NCBI GenBank assembly: GCA_002989075.1
Contig: PSQN01000016.1
Location: 2,248,336 to 2,312,335, forward strand
Length of the DNA: 64,000 nt
Source of the DNA: Arthonia radiata
Lineage: Eukaryota; Ascomycota; Arthoniomycetes; Arthoniales; Arthoniaceae
Direction: 5' to 3'
Shown: positions 32,464 through 43,436 of the stretch, piece after piece
Layout of the letters: each line of letters opens with the position of its first letter
Position numbering within the stretch: position 1 is the stretch's first letter
Notes under the pieces: model-generated
The model's database searches: none
Seen by the model: the letters and a program-made list of their open reading frames with translations, nothing else
Told to the model about the DNA's origin: nothing
Made by a program: the position numbers and the translations under genes

Positions 32464-33405
32464 TCAGTCTCTATGCTTCATCCACAAGTCATCTATGACC
32501 TGAAATATCGCCGTGACCTTGCGAATAGTAGGCTCGTCGAGGCGACCTTTAGCACGCTGCTGAACCTTATCCGGATGCCAACGAACGCGTTCGGCTTTTA
32601 AGAAACCGCGCAGACTCGTTCCCCTACCATCACTGATATCTGAAGCGTACCTCATGAACGCCTCGATATCGTGTGCTCCTGGGTCAGCCTTTCTTTGATC
32701 GAGTGAGGGCCATGGTACTTCAGGTGCGGGATCTTCAGCTGACCCTTGTCCAAGAAGCTCCCACGCTGCTTGATATCTGTCCCACGCTTCTCTGTTCTTT
32801 CGCCGCTCTTCTCGCTCTTGACCTTTGCGCAAGCTGGCGTCTATGCGCCGCTTGAAATCATGGTCTTCTTTGGCCACCCGCGCCCGGAACTCCTTGGCTT
32901 GTCGATCTGTCTCTTCAGCCTCCTTCCTAGCCTTCGCTCTGCGCTCTTTCTCCTCTAGAAACCCTGCGTTCGTCTTCTTCCACATTTCCGCTCTCACGAA
33001 CTCCGTGTATTCGTCCTCGGTCATGCGCTCCAGCTCTCCGTCAGGCCCGACACGCTCCTGCGGAAACTCATGGATGGGTTGACCATACACATTTGCCCAG
33101 TAGTCTGCTCCTTCGTCGTCAGCCATTGCGTCAAACAGAGACTCTCGGAAAGCAGCGTCTGGACCAAGCTGTGGCTGCTTGTGCTTGTGCTCGCCGCGCT
33201 TCGAGCTGTAATTGCGACTGCCATGCTTGTCGTCATCGCCATGTCTTTGTCGGCGCCTGCGATGTCGACGACGACTGCTGTCATAGCGAGTATCTCGTTC
33301 ACGTTGCTTCGCACTGTCGTCTGCGGACTTAAACCGGAGAGGCTTCGCTTTCGCCTTAGGAAACGCTGGATTATCGATAGGGTCGGCAGCCTCCATGAAC
33401 GGCAT
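32464..33405 (-). CDS. NFKBIL1-like protein with degenerate J-domain-like C-terminus
   Basis: Single exon of 313 residues from ATG at 33405. Residues 40-80 are a strongly basic Arg/His/Lys/Ser tract (RRRHRRRRQRHGDDD), suggesting nuclear location. A charged coiled-coil-like stretch is at about 140-205. The C-terminal 60 residues (LRGFLKAERVRWHPDKVQQRAKG to VTAIFQVIDDLW) match the conserved end of fungal proteins related to human NF-kappa-B inhibitor-like 1; the RWHPDK resembles the HPD of J domains. No ankyrin repeats are evident. Such proteins are linked to RNA processing in animals; the fungal role is not established. It is divergent from the NSRP1-like gene with only 250 bases between starts. 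Confidence 0.8.
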   Translation of the reverse strand: MPFMEAADPIDNPAFPKAKAKPLRFKSADDSAKQRERDTRYDSSRRRHRRRRQRHGDDDKHGSRNYSSKRGEHKHKQPQLGPDAAFRESLFDAMADDEGADYWANVYGQPIHEFPQERVGPDGELERMTEDEYTEFVRAEMWKKTNAGFLEEKERRAKARKEAEETDRQAKEFRARVAKEDHDFKRRIDASLRKGQEREERRKNREAWDRYQAAWELLGQGSAEDPAPEVPWPSLDQRKADPGAHDIEAFMRYASDISDGRGTSLRGFLKAERVRWHPDKVQQRAKGRLDEPTIRKVTAIFQVIDDLWMKHRD

Positions 33406-33655
33406 GGCAAGTCAATGTTAGCAAAACTTGAGGGTATGCTCTCGCTGTGCGCGAGACGCTGCAGCGCTAGATGGCGAGATGCAGTACAAATCAATCACCG
33501 TGCACTTGACACTATGTTGTAAAAAGATAGGTGAACAGGTGGGAGGAGGATTGATGTGGTGGTGTTGCGCCTTCTGAGTGCCACAAAGTCGGCACATGCC
33601 CCGCCATTTCTTAATCACGACTGATTTCCCGCTAGGAACTTCGATCACCTTGACA
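33406..33655. promoter_or_regulatory. Short bidirectional promoter
   Basis: 250 bases separate the divergent NFKBIL1-like and NSRP1-like starts, so regulatory sites are probably shared. Both products have splicing- or RNA-type relatives, which would fit joint expression (inference). Confidence 0.4.
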
Positions 33656-34903
33656 ATGCCACTATCTTTCGGGTTGAACGTGTCCAAAAAGCCATCAAAC
33701 AGACCTGCACCGTCACAGCCAGCTTCAAGAAGACCGATAAGTCTTCTCGATGCAGACTCCGACTCAGACTCGGAGCAGCCGCCCGCACGCAATGCTAAAA
33801 AGGTCCCAGTAGAGGCTGAGGTCGCAGAGATCATCGAGTTCGACGACGTGCAAGAGCTCACGGATCGGCCTAAGTCTTCTGCAAGGCGGAATGGCCCATC
33901 GAAGCCTGATCGACCTTCCAGTCCGCCCAAGCTAAAACCACGTAAAGAGGTTGCAGATCTCGGGCCTTCACTTTCGTCTACTGTAACTGCGAGAAAGCTG
34001 CAGAAAGACGCGGAAGAGCAAGACGCATCAGTCTATGACTATGATGCTCACTATGAAACATCTTCTTCGGCAGCAATGGCCGCGCAAAGACGTGCTGCGT
34101 CACAAAAAGAAGCGCAGACTCGGACACCTAAGTACATGACGAACATGAAAACTGCAGCAACACAGAGGCAGCGTGACTATCTGCGAGCTGAGGATAAGCG
34201 ATTGCAGCGAGAGCGAGAAGAGGACCCCGAGGCTGCGGAGAAGGAGGCTTTCGTAACAGGTGCTTACAAAGCTCGCCAGGAGGAAGTTCGCAAATTGGAC
34301 GAAGAGGAGAAGGCTAAAGAACAAGCAGAGGAAGCGGAAAGAGACAAGAGTGGTATGGGCGGCTTCTGGAAGGAGGTGATCAACGAGGATGATAAGCGGC
34401 GGCAAGAGCTTGCCGAGAAAGGTGGAGACGGTGACCCTGACGTGCAAGAAGAGCTTGATAAGGAACGTGAGGTGGCTGAGCAGGCTAGGAAACTGAACGA
34501 GCAAGGCGCCAATATCCAGATCAACGAAGACGGTTTGGTGGCTGACAAGCGGCAATTGCTAAAGTCTGGTTTGAATGTGGCCGCAAAGCCAAAAGGCGCG
34601 AATGCTGTGCCGGAAAAAGATCGAGCGCAAGCACAGAAAGCTGAAGATGACCGGCCCTCATGGGATACCAAAGAAAAGCGCGATGCTCGAAAAGCCACGG
34701 GCGAGCGACATGCACGAATGATGGAGCACCAAATGGAACAGGCACAGAAACGTAAGGCCGAGGAAGACGCTGCGGAGTTGCAGAAGCGCGAGATGTCGAG
34801 CAAGAGCAAGAAATCAGACAAAGATATCAGCAGCGCCAAAGAGCGCTATCTGCAGCGAAAGAAGGAGGCTGAAGAGCGCAAGAAGCTCGGTCTTGAGGAC
34901 TGA
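33656..34903 (+). CDS. NSRP1-like nuclear speckle splicing regulator
   Basis: Single exon of 415 residues from MPLSFGLNVSKKP; the typical start of this family contains a similar FGLN element, so upstream in-frame ATG at 33596 is less likely. The conserved N-terminal NSRP1 domain (formerly DUF2040) covers about residues 125-250: SVYDYDAHYE, TPKYMTNMKTAATQRQRDY and EDPEAAEKEAFVTGAYKARQEE. It is followed by long charged helices that continue to the end (EERKKLGLED). Human NSRP1 is a splicing regulator of nuclear speckles; a role in pre-mRNA splicing here is inferred from that. Confidence 0.88.
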   Translation: MPLSFGLNVSKKPSNRPAPSQPASRRPISLLDADSDSDSEQPPARNAKKVPVEAEVAEIIEFDDVQELTDRPKSSARRNGPSKPDRPSSPPKLKPRKEVADLGPSLSSTVTARKLQKDAEEQDASVYDYDAHYETSSSAAMAAQRRAASQKEAQTRTPKYMTNMKTAATQRQRDYLRAEDKRLQREREEDPEAAEKEAFVTGAYKARQEEVRKLDEEEKAKEQAEEAERDKSGMGGFWKEVINEDDKRRQELAEKGGDGDPDVQEELDKEREVAEQARKLNEQGANIQINEDGLVADKRQLLKSGLNVAAKPKGANAVPEKDRAQAQKAEDDRPSWDTKEKRDARKATGERHARMMEHQMEQAQKRKAEEDAAELQKREMSSKSKKSDKDISSAKERYLQRKKEAEERKKLGLED

Positions 34904-36090
34904 AGACATTATACCCACGAATACTAATGTGCACTTCCTAGGGGACGTCACCACGTTGATCAGCTTTACAAGCTATTCTGTTCCCCCTTCCCGATTTCCG
35001 TCTTCTCACTTTAGTGCAGTTCCCTCTTTCGCTCTCAACCTTCTCCTTTCCTTGCTTGTGAAACAAAAGGGCTGCGGATCAGGACGGCACTGATCTCACC
35101 ACCCATGAGACAGCTGTATTTCAGTCCCGCCCAAGAGTGACCAGTTGAGCCAGTCCTCGGACTCTTGCCCGCTCCTCGCGGCGTCTCGTCTTCATTGCCC
35201 CATCTGATCACCAGTGCGGTTGGGTATAAATTGACTGCCGACAAACATAGGCTATGGCTCGTATTGCTGCGAATACCACGCAGATGCTTGTATCATTCAT
35301 GAACATATCGTGAAAGGCTAGGTGGAACTCATGAAGCCTCTAACACAGGTTACATGGGGCACTCAGAGTTCATGGAGCGCACTCTAGTGCTGCTTCAGTA
35401 TGAATCGGGATATACAGGTTGATATTGCTCCTGCTTGAGCTGACTACGACAGTTCGGAATACTCCATCAATAATAGTGGTGTCAACACTGAAAGTAACGA
35501 ATGAATGCAGTGTCTCCCAAAGCCGACGCGCTTACGTCTGCTATTGCATGCTTCATCACCTCAATCGATGCACACCACAACTCTTCGCATTCATCGCTGA
35601 ATTATTGCTAAATTGATGGACTTGCAAAGACTTGCGCAAAAGCCAAGGAAAGTAACAAAAGCAGTCCATATCTGCCACGACAAGGAGAATAAGTCCTGCC
35701 TCGCGCTTCGAACACATCGGTCACCGCCTAGCAGATGCGCTCTCACGATATCTTCATTCAAATGATGGATTTGACCGCTGTGGCTGCACCGTCACTTATA
35801 CAGCGCCAAATGTCGTGCATTACCTTCCAATGGTTTGTCCGTCACTACAACAAAGCTTGCCTGTAGCACATCACATCTACGCTGCATCTTCAGAAAACAC
35901 CCACATCGACTCCGTCTAAATCAGATGCAAGCGAACGCCACTGTAGCAAGCACCACCATTCATTCACCGACGCAGCTCTTCATACTTGGGACATCCAGCA
36001 TCCCACGCTAGTACCCACGCTAACCCTCTCCCAACTCAAGTCTTGGCATCACCATATCAATGAGAAAACAAGTCCACTGCTCGCCACAGC
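34904..36090. other. Gene-poor interval
   Basis: About 1.2 kb with no supported gene. Short frames at 34893-35616 lack similarity. It leads into the second repeat array. Confidence 0.35.
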
Positions 36091-36995
36091 CACGCTACGA
36101 TTCTGAAAATGCCATGCATCGACTTTTCAGCAAAATTCGGGTGTGAGCGCATGCCAGCCCACTTAGCATTCTATTATTGCGCACCACTGTGGCAAAATGT
36201 GCTGTCCGTCTTCCTGGGGCCCGAGCGCTATTGCCACGCGAGCTTGTTAGCGCAGCCGCAATGTCGAAAACGAAAAAGTGTTCACAGCATCCGCCACAGC
36301 CACGCTGCATTTCCAAAAACACATGCATCGAATTTTCGGCGACATTGGGGTGGGAGCGTATACCAGTACAATAAGCACAGTATTGTATTATAGCCAGCAG
36401 CAGACTCGTGCTTTCAGGCCTTTCTTGCCAAGACCCTTGACGCGCGCTACATTACTGGCGCTTGATTTGCCGCGGAGAATGAGAAACCGTCTTCAGCGGC
36501 CGCTGACGCTGAGTTCTCGAAAATGCCATGCATCGACTTTTCCGCGAAATTGGGGTAGGACCGCATGCCAGTGCAGTGAGCAATGTGTTACAGCATGTCC
36601 AGCAGTAATCCTGTGCCTTCGCGCATTTTTATGCCAAGGCTTTACGGAAGCTAGATACTAGCGTCATGTTGAACACCGAGAAAGAGAAATTGGATTCCAC
36701 GGCCGGTATGTTGACGCTGAGTACTCAAAAACCTTACGTATCAATTTAATTGTGAAATTTGGGTGGGAGCGCATGCCAGTGATGTGAGCATCCTATTGTA
36801 ATGGACCTCGTTAAGAAGATGTGCACTTGCGCAACGCGATCGAGGCAAGCCACTAGCGCATTCCAATATTGAATTCGACAAAATGCCTCCTGACGCCGCT
36901 GCAACCTCGCGGCATTCTCAAAAACCTCATATATCGACTTTTCACGAAATTACAGATCGGAGCGGAGGCCAATGATGTAAGCAAACATCACAACG
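36090..36995. repeat. Degenerate tandem array, about five units of 190-208 bases
   Basis: A block like GCCATGCATCGACTTTTC, then GCGAAATTGGGGTGGGAGCGCATGCCAGT-type sequence, recurs near 36110, 36318, 36523, 36731 and 36918. Between the blocks, units 2 and 3 also align (a TGACGCTGAGTTCTC or TGACGCTGAGTACTC element ends each spacer). The period is about 205 bases with heavy divergence. Sequence and period differ from the array at 1938-3260. No frame is kept across units, so it is read as noncoding. Confidence 0.78.
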
Positions 36996-37144
36996 CCTCC
37001 GTCGCGGAATATCGCCGTCACTTCTGCTAGACTCGCTAATCAGCCTTACCCGCCTCGCCCCGAGCACTCTGTATTAATAATCTCGCCACCGGCGACTCCG
37101 TCGTGCCCGATGCTCATGCACTTCGCCCTTGCGACTTACGCGAG

Positions 37145-37513
37145 ATGTCCCAACACCTCCTCGACACAATCACGCGGGACGTCGGCAAATACCAAAACGC
37201 CAAACCTCCTCCAGCTGCAGCCGACGGGCATTCGGACGAGCGCGCACGCGGTGGCGAAAAACCCTCCGCCGCCTTCGCCACGGGGACGCGCAATGATGAT
37301 GCTGCCGCGCGCGGAGTGGAGACGGATGATGCAGGAGACGACGATCCGGAGTTGAAGGGGCAATTGGCTTTTCCGAGTGATCCGAGGACTGCGCCGGAGG
37401 GCGAGCGGGGGATGGTGGATGAGGTGTCGAGACGGTTGGGGGAGGTGGATGGGAAGGGCGAGGGTGGTGAAAGGAGAAGTAATGAGGAGAAGGGAGGGGA
37501 GGTGAAGAGATGA
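37145..37513 (+). CDS. Possible small acidic protein
   Basis: An open frame of 122 residues from MSQHLLDTITRDVGKYQ. Composition is hydrophilic and charged, with Gly, Glu, Lys and Arg in the second half (DEVSRRLGEVDGKGEGG). The first 20 residues could be an amphipathic helix. There is no recognisable domain. It sits alone just beyond the repeat array, with GC-rich codon use like the coding genes here. It may be a real orphan gene or a chance frame. Confidence 0.35.
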   Translation: MSQHLLDTITRDVGKYQNAKPPPAAADGHSDERARGGEKPSAAFATGTRNDDAAARGVETDDAGDDDPELKGQLAFPSDPRTAPEGERGMVDEVSRRLGEVDGKGEGGERRSNEEKGGEVKR

Positions 37514-39715
37514 TTGAGCTGCGTCTGGTATTTTGCCAAATGCTGTTTTGGAGAAGTCGCTGTGCGGTTAGTTGTTCAAATAGTTACGGTCGGTCAACAA
37601 TCGAGGTCTGATGGATTCAGTATTGGCCTATGCTGTATTTGATGACTCCGAGACCGGAGCTGTCGGCTTGAGTGAGAGACTGACAGATTTAATTTTCAAT
37701 GAAGGCGATACGAAAGCTGACAAAGCGGTGTGAGAATCTGATTTCGCCCTAGTGAATCCTTGATCCTCTTGCTTGCAGTAGCAGTGCATCTCTCCAGAGC
37801 GCAGGCAGAGACTAAGAAATTGTACTAGCAGGAAGCCCAGCTTTGTGTTCCGATATGCCGTTGGTTCCTGGTGGCAAATGGCGAATACTGATTCATCACA
37901 TCCACTCCCGGGCCCACTCATAGCGGTGACATGTTCATTGGATATTGTCACAAATGAGAGCAGAGCGTACAGCGAGATTTACCTGTCCCGGCGAATTACT
38001 ATACTCGCAGACGACTAGGCTCTCGCTTCGGGCAGAAGCGTTATCAGATTGTTTATTTCCGCTCACCTACAATTGCCACATAGGACCTCGGCAGAAATGT
38101 GATTCTGCCTTGTAATTAATGGCCTGCAATTGACCGGGTCATGCTTACCAATCAGAAAAAACCTGCCGCACCTGGCATATAGATGCGAAATTTTCTTGCA
38201 AGTAGTCCCACCGGACACGGTGATTTTGTGTTGCCTTTGTCAGAGAGCTGGATGTACCATCAAGTATACCCTCAACACAGGGTCCCATTGGCCGACTCTG
38301 AAATGTGTTGATTAAATTCGAGGCGCCAGACTGGGTCTCGTTCGCTGCCGTGGTAACGGTCACGCTCACATCTTTGCAAGCGGCTGACTTCACCGGATCG
38401 AAGATGGATCAAAGGTGTCTAAGTGGGGGCTAAAGCCTGTTGGTGTGGCATGTGCCATCTGCCTCAAGGTATTTGTGAGAATGTGTGGCCTTTGTAGCAG
38501 GCTCTCTCAACAGCTCTATTCTTACTGGTGACGAGGCTGCAAGTAGATTGGAGGGTTGGATCCTGTTCACACACTTGGTAATCAGTCTTGTCGCGTAAAT
38601 TAGCCAATTTGGTGGACATGAGTGATGTAGAGCGATGCATGAAAATACCTGTCCTCTGATCGACAGCAACGTCTCGCAGATCTCCATTCGAGATCTTGAA
38701 ACAAGCGAACAACCAATAGACTCGCACATGCTACGCAGATACGTGTCGTCACCTGATCCCTACCCTATGCCACTCTATGCCACAGGGCGACGTGGCACTT
38801 GTGCGGTCGTCCAGCTGATGCGGGTTCAGGAGTTGTTCGGAGTTATCTGAAAGGTCCACTGGGAGCCGTTGATTAGCTAGATTGCTCGTACAGAATACTC
38901 ACCAGTGAAGCTGGCCTTGTATCGATGCAGATTAGCTTGGCGTCAAGTCGGTCCTCAAGCTCGTAAGGCGTAGCGTGTGCTTGGAGGGTGGAGTGGCTGG
39001 CCGTTAGCATCGGCTCAGACAGACCGTGCGGTGAGCAGTAATCAAATATCACTGGCATGTGAGTCAAGCACTCCATAGCACCGCCGCACATGTGGCCAAC
39101 ATACGAGTCAAGTAGAGTATGGAGAAGTCGTCAATTCGTCATGGCTGCAGGAGATGTTTGGCTTCGACAAGCTGGTTTTGTGGCAGGCCAGCAGGCAGCT
39201 AGAATTGGGTGGCCAGCAAGGCAACGACACCTCTGTACCTGCATATGCTTCGCTCTTTCCGCACATGCACCACTCACACCACTCACGTGATCAGTCCCGT
39301 CAACCTCGTCAACCATGATGCCTTACCTTCCGTCGTGGGAGAATCTGTCATCGTGTCTACCATCGCGCAACCGCGATTCACTGTGATCCGCAAGCGGTGC
39401 ATTGCCAGCCTTAGTGCGTGACAGTGTATGCCAGAAAGGCCACACACGACGAGCGCATCTCTTCGAGCGGCTCCCCTCGAAGCCGACAATCTTCAGGTGG
39501 AGGTACCCTATCCTGAGAAAGCGCAGACCGCGATGGGGCCCGGCCAAGGGTTTCACGGACACCTTCCAACACTCTCTTCAAGCCAGGTAACTCTGTATTG
39601 ACCGTCTCTCGCGAGGGATGTTCAAAGCCGAGACTCTCCACGAATGTCTCGCTTATACTAAATAATGATCCTGCCTGGGATGGTGCTTTGCTCCTCCACA
39701 GACGAACAACTGTAA
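37514..39715. other. Gene-poor interval with possible coding remnants
   Basis: About 2.2 kb without a firm gene. On the minus strand at 38430-39091 there are fragments reminiscent of the middle domain of fungal Zn-cluster regulators. On the minus strand at 39411-39719 a frame contains PPPEDCRLRGEP, which resembles PLPEDYHLRGQV in the neighbouring Est1-type protein. Neither can be built into a confident model. Confidence 0.3.
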
Positions 39716-42183
39716 TCACCCAGGTGTTACCCCAGACATGGGTTCGCCGTCAGAGCTAAGCGCTACGTCGCGCTCTGTCGGAAGCCATTGCGCGACCGAG
39801 AACATATCATTTGTGATGTCGTAGTGTAGCCAGCGATGCCGTTGAGCAGCATTCGAGTCAGATGGTTGCGGAGTTGAACCAGCTGTATCAGCAACGGCGG
39901 TACCACTGGCCATTGCTTGTTTAAACGTGTTGGAGAGCGCAATGCGCCCTGCAAGCCATTTGATGCGATAGGCGCGCCTCTTGGAGAAGGTGTGTTGTTC
40001 AATGAATCTTTCATCAATGTCAATAGGAGCTTCAGCGAACCAATCTGCCGGAAAGAGCCCGTCACTGTAGACTTGTCCTCGTAGATGATAGTCTTCGGGT
40101 AATGGGCAGCCTTCGGTACGTGAAAGAGTTGCGGACTCCAGCATGCTCGCTGATATATTGCTGTCAAGCTCGCTCTTGAGAGCGTTGACGAACCTTGCAA
40201 CAAGATCCCAGCGGATGAATCGATCTATGTATGCAGCACCTTGTGGTGTCGAACACAACGCCCAGAAAAATACTAGCATGACCGATACGAGTGGCAAGAC
40301 GTTAGCATCACCAACACGTCGTAGCGCGATGTTGAGACAGCTAAGTGTAAAGCGCCACTCATCCGAAACGCTGGAGTCTGTTGCATCGTCATCAGCGATA
40401 TCATCCGGGTCTGCAGCGCCTTGCTCTATGGAAACGTTGTGTTAGCATCTTGCAATATCAGCGCTCTGGCACAGACAAACCTCGAGGTGGTGATGGACAG
40501 GAGGGTCTGCCGCTGGGCTTTTCCTTTGGCATCTCGACACTGCGCAAGGTGGAGTCGGTGCAACCATACTTGTGAAGGCTGGCGATGTTACAGCTGGCTA
40601 TGAAAGCCCCTGACTCACGCCATCGCATGTTGAGCTGTGCGATTTGAGCGTCGAGGCCACTGAGGAAGGTGCTCCTCGCTCTCTCCAGCAGAGCAGATGT
40701 CACCTTGACACCAAACATGCAAGCGTGAGCGATAACAAACCACATGTCATTAGACATGGGGCGAGCTGGACTGGCCTTGTTGAGACGTGTTAATGCAGGT
40801 TCGAACAGAGTCATGATAGACTCTCGCGAGGAGGTGAATGGCTGTTTGGCGGTCAGCGATCTACAATACAGCGATAATTGCGCTAGAGCGTTGCTCCTCG
40901 CCAGTATCCCCAAGTGATCTGCGTGGGTTGTCAGCTTGCGTGATGTGAAAGCCTCCAGAGAAGCACTGACGGAGAAGGCGGCCAATGTCAGGATTCTGAT
41001 CAGCTGCTCTCATGTACCAAAACTTTGCCACCGCTGTCCAAACTTCGCGATCCCTTATATCTTCGTCTTCGATGGCCATTCTGTAGCGTGCAAGGTCTCC
41101 GAGACATTCGATCCACGTGTCCTTAAAGGTAGGCACGGTCTCGAACAGTAACGCCATCATTTGATAAGCCAGATAGATAAAGGCGAGCATATAGTCGAGA
41201 GATTCAGGAAGCCGACGTCTCAGGAGCTCAAGAAAATTGTGGATGCCGTGCTTCCACATTCTTGCGGGCATAGAATACTTCGTTGCCAGCTCCTTAATGC
41301 CCTTGCCAGCGGAAGGGTGCTGCGAGGCAAGGAAGAAGTCATGGTGCTCATGCAACAAAGTGCGGTGCAAGGCTATCAGCGCGGGAAAATGCTCTACTTG
41401 AGACTTCAGTGCAGCACGTTGCTCGCCGGACTTTGCTTGCTGGGTCTCCTGGTTCTGTTCATTAACGACCCCGACGCACTTGCCCTCTACCATCACCAGT
41501 CCTGAATAGATGCCCTTAACTTCAGTCGCAAGCTGCTGCTGGCTAATCGGTCGCGACTCTGGTTGCTTGATGATGCTTGTATTGACAGGTAGATCGTCTG
41601 GCTCATCATCAACGCTGAATGCATCGCCAGATCCAAGGAACGCGAAGTTTGGCGTGAGCGCTTGAGCCCCAAAGATACTGGTCAGAGCCGCTATGCTGTC
41701 ATTGACCGTTACATGCGGCCCTCGAGGACGATTGCGGGACCATTGAACGGCCATCGAAGAGCTTTTGCTTGCGTGCCCTCTCGCTGGCTTGCGATCGGCG
41801 GGTTGCTCCTGGTAGAAACCGCTGCCATGAAAGGGCTCATTCGGCTTGCGCGCATATAGCTGCTGGCTTGGTGAGATCGGACCTTGACGGCCTGGGCTCC
41901 TGAGATTTAACGCATGCTGAGGAAAGTGATATTTTGCAGGACTGTCTGGAGAGTCTCGGAAGTTGCTAGAGGACTGCCGCGAGACTTTGAAGGGAGAGTC
42001 CGTTCGCAAGGGAAGATCCGTTGCTGGCACGTCTGAGCCGGCTCGTCGCTTCCTCGAGTTGAGCGTTTCGGGAGAGTTGGGCTGAATGGAAAGCGTGGTC
42101 GTATTTGGCACGGCGCCAGTCGTGTCGTCGAGCGGAACTTGCGATGGCAATTTCTCGACAGCATCTTGATTAAGGACGGCCAC
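39716..42183 (-). CDS. Est1-type DNA/RNA-binding domain protein
   Basis: Exons on the minus strand: up to 40971, then 40481-40918 and 39716-40425; introns are 52 and 55 bases, the latter with a CTAAC branch site. The joined sequence gives NPDIGRLLHHLGILARSNALAQL and LYCRSLTAKQPFTSSRESI, the signature of the Est1/SMG7 DNA/RNA-binding domain. About 785 residues can be read. The first 180 are disordered (SPDSPAKYHFP); the TPR-like helical part follows. Near the C-terminus GCPLPEDYHLRGQV is typical of fungal members. Est1 relatives act in telomere maintenance or nonsense-mediated decay; which applies is unknown. The 5' end is unresolved: the upstream reading frame lacks an ATG before a stop, so an extra 5' exon is likely. 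Confidence 0.82.
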
Positions 42184-43430
42184 GACATTTGAGAAATTTT
42201 GTTTGAAGGGTGGCGAACTGATGCTTTGGTCAGTCCATCAGTAAGGTGCGTCTAATCCTCATAGATCTTGGTTAGGCAGCACTACGGTGTCTGTACCTAC
42301 TGGTCAGCTCCTGTATGGTATTCGTAGCCTTCGGCTTGGTCCATTCCCGTAATGCGAAGAACCGCGCGATTCCGAACCAAAGTACAGACGCGCGTTCAGC
42401 TACTGAGGACAACGGAGACCGGCTCAAGTGCGCCTTTGCGCTTCGTCGCCACCCTCACCGCCGTAATTGAAAGGCGAGAGAGGGTTTTGATAGGTGATTA
42501 CGTAACCGAATATTGTAATTGAAGAAAATGCCATCCACGCCTGCATAGTTGGCTGAAGAATTAGGCTCTATGGGGATTGTTGAGTCGCAAGCATGGCTGG
42601 AGAGGCGAAAAATGAGGCTGTGCTGGCTCAACGTCGACGACGAGCTACAATCGAGCAGCTAACAGCCGTGAACTCTCATACGCTCGGCTATCAGACGACT
42701 TTAATAGATTGCAACGGAGACTTGGCCTGGATACACGGAGGTACATAGTTCGCAAGGCAAGGCAACGAGTAGTCTGCCTCTCGGGATGGATGCGAGACAA
42801 GAATGCGGCTCTGCCACCAGACACTACAACTAGGCTCGATCCACTGCGCAAGCTGAACCGCCGCATTCCCGGCTCCCTTCAGCAATTATTTAAAGTCACC
42901 CAAAGCCAGCCTCGCGCGCACGATGACTTTTCACACGCATTTCCATACGAATGTCGAAAGAAGCGGCCAGCACGCCAGCCCTGGTTACAACAAAGCCTTA
43001 CTGAACCGGGTTTAGTGGCTGGTGGATGCTTCCGCCCGGCATTCCGCTGGGTACGCCGACGCCTCTCTCACACCCCCCCCCCCCCCCCCCCCCCCAAGGG
43101 CGAAACACCACGCCCTCATCCCTCCCGCGGCCTTATGGGACCCGCCAAATCCGCCAGCTCCATCACAACAAGCTCCTCCGACTAACGGAGCTTGTTATCC
43201 AATTTAACCTTCGCTGCCTGCGCCGTCATGTGTTGCATGCTCGCACATTGCTTACATTTGCTCACTGCGAATGTGACCGTCTGACCTGAGCCCTTCCGGA
43301 CATGAGTCTGGGCGATGCCTGCTCGCATCCAAATCTCGGAGTCGAGCTGGAAGGCTACCTGTGCACCCGTACCACTGTGCATGTCACGGGTCACCAGATC
43401 CTCGTGCTTGTTTCAGCGGTCTTGCGATTC
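42184..43430. other. Interval with poly-C run upstream of the Est1-type gene
   Basis: No firm gene. It should contain the promoter and probably a missing first exon of the Est1-type gene. The notable item is the homopolymer at 43073-43095. Confidence 0.3.
43073..43095 (+). repeat. Poly-C homopolymer of 23 bases
   Basis: An uninterrupted run of 23 C, preceded by CTCTCTCACA and followed by AAGGG. The G-rich complement could form a quadruplex and the C strand an i-motif. Such runs are unstable in replication and sequencing, so the exact length in the genome is doubtful. Confidence 0.85.
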
Positions 43431-43436
43431 AAACCT

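Noticed and set aside
42709-43289. Open frames that cross the poly-C run
   Set aside because: A homopolymer gives open Pro frames by chance; the flanking translations show no similarity.
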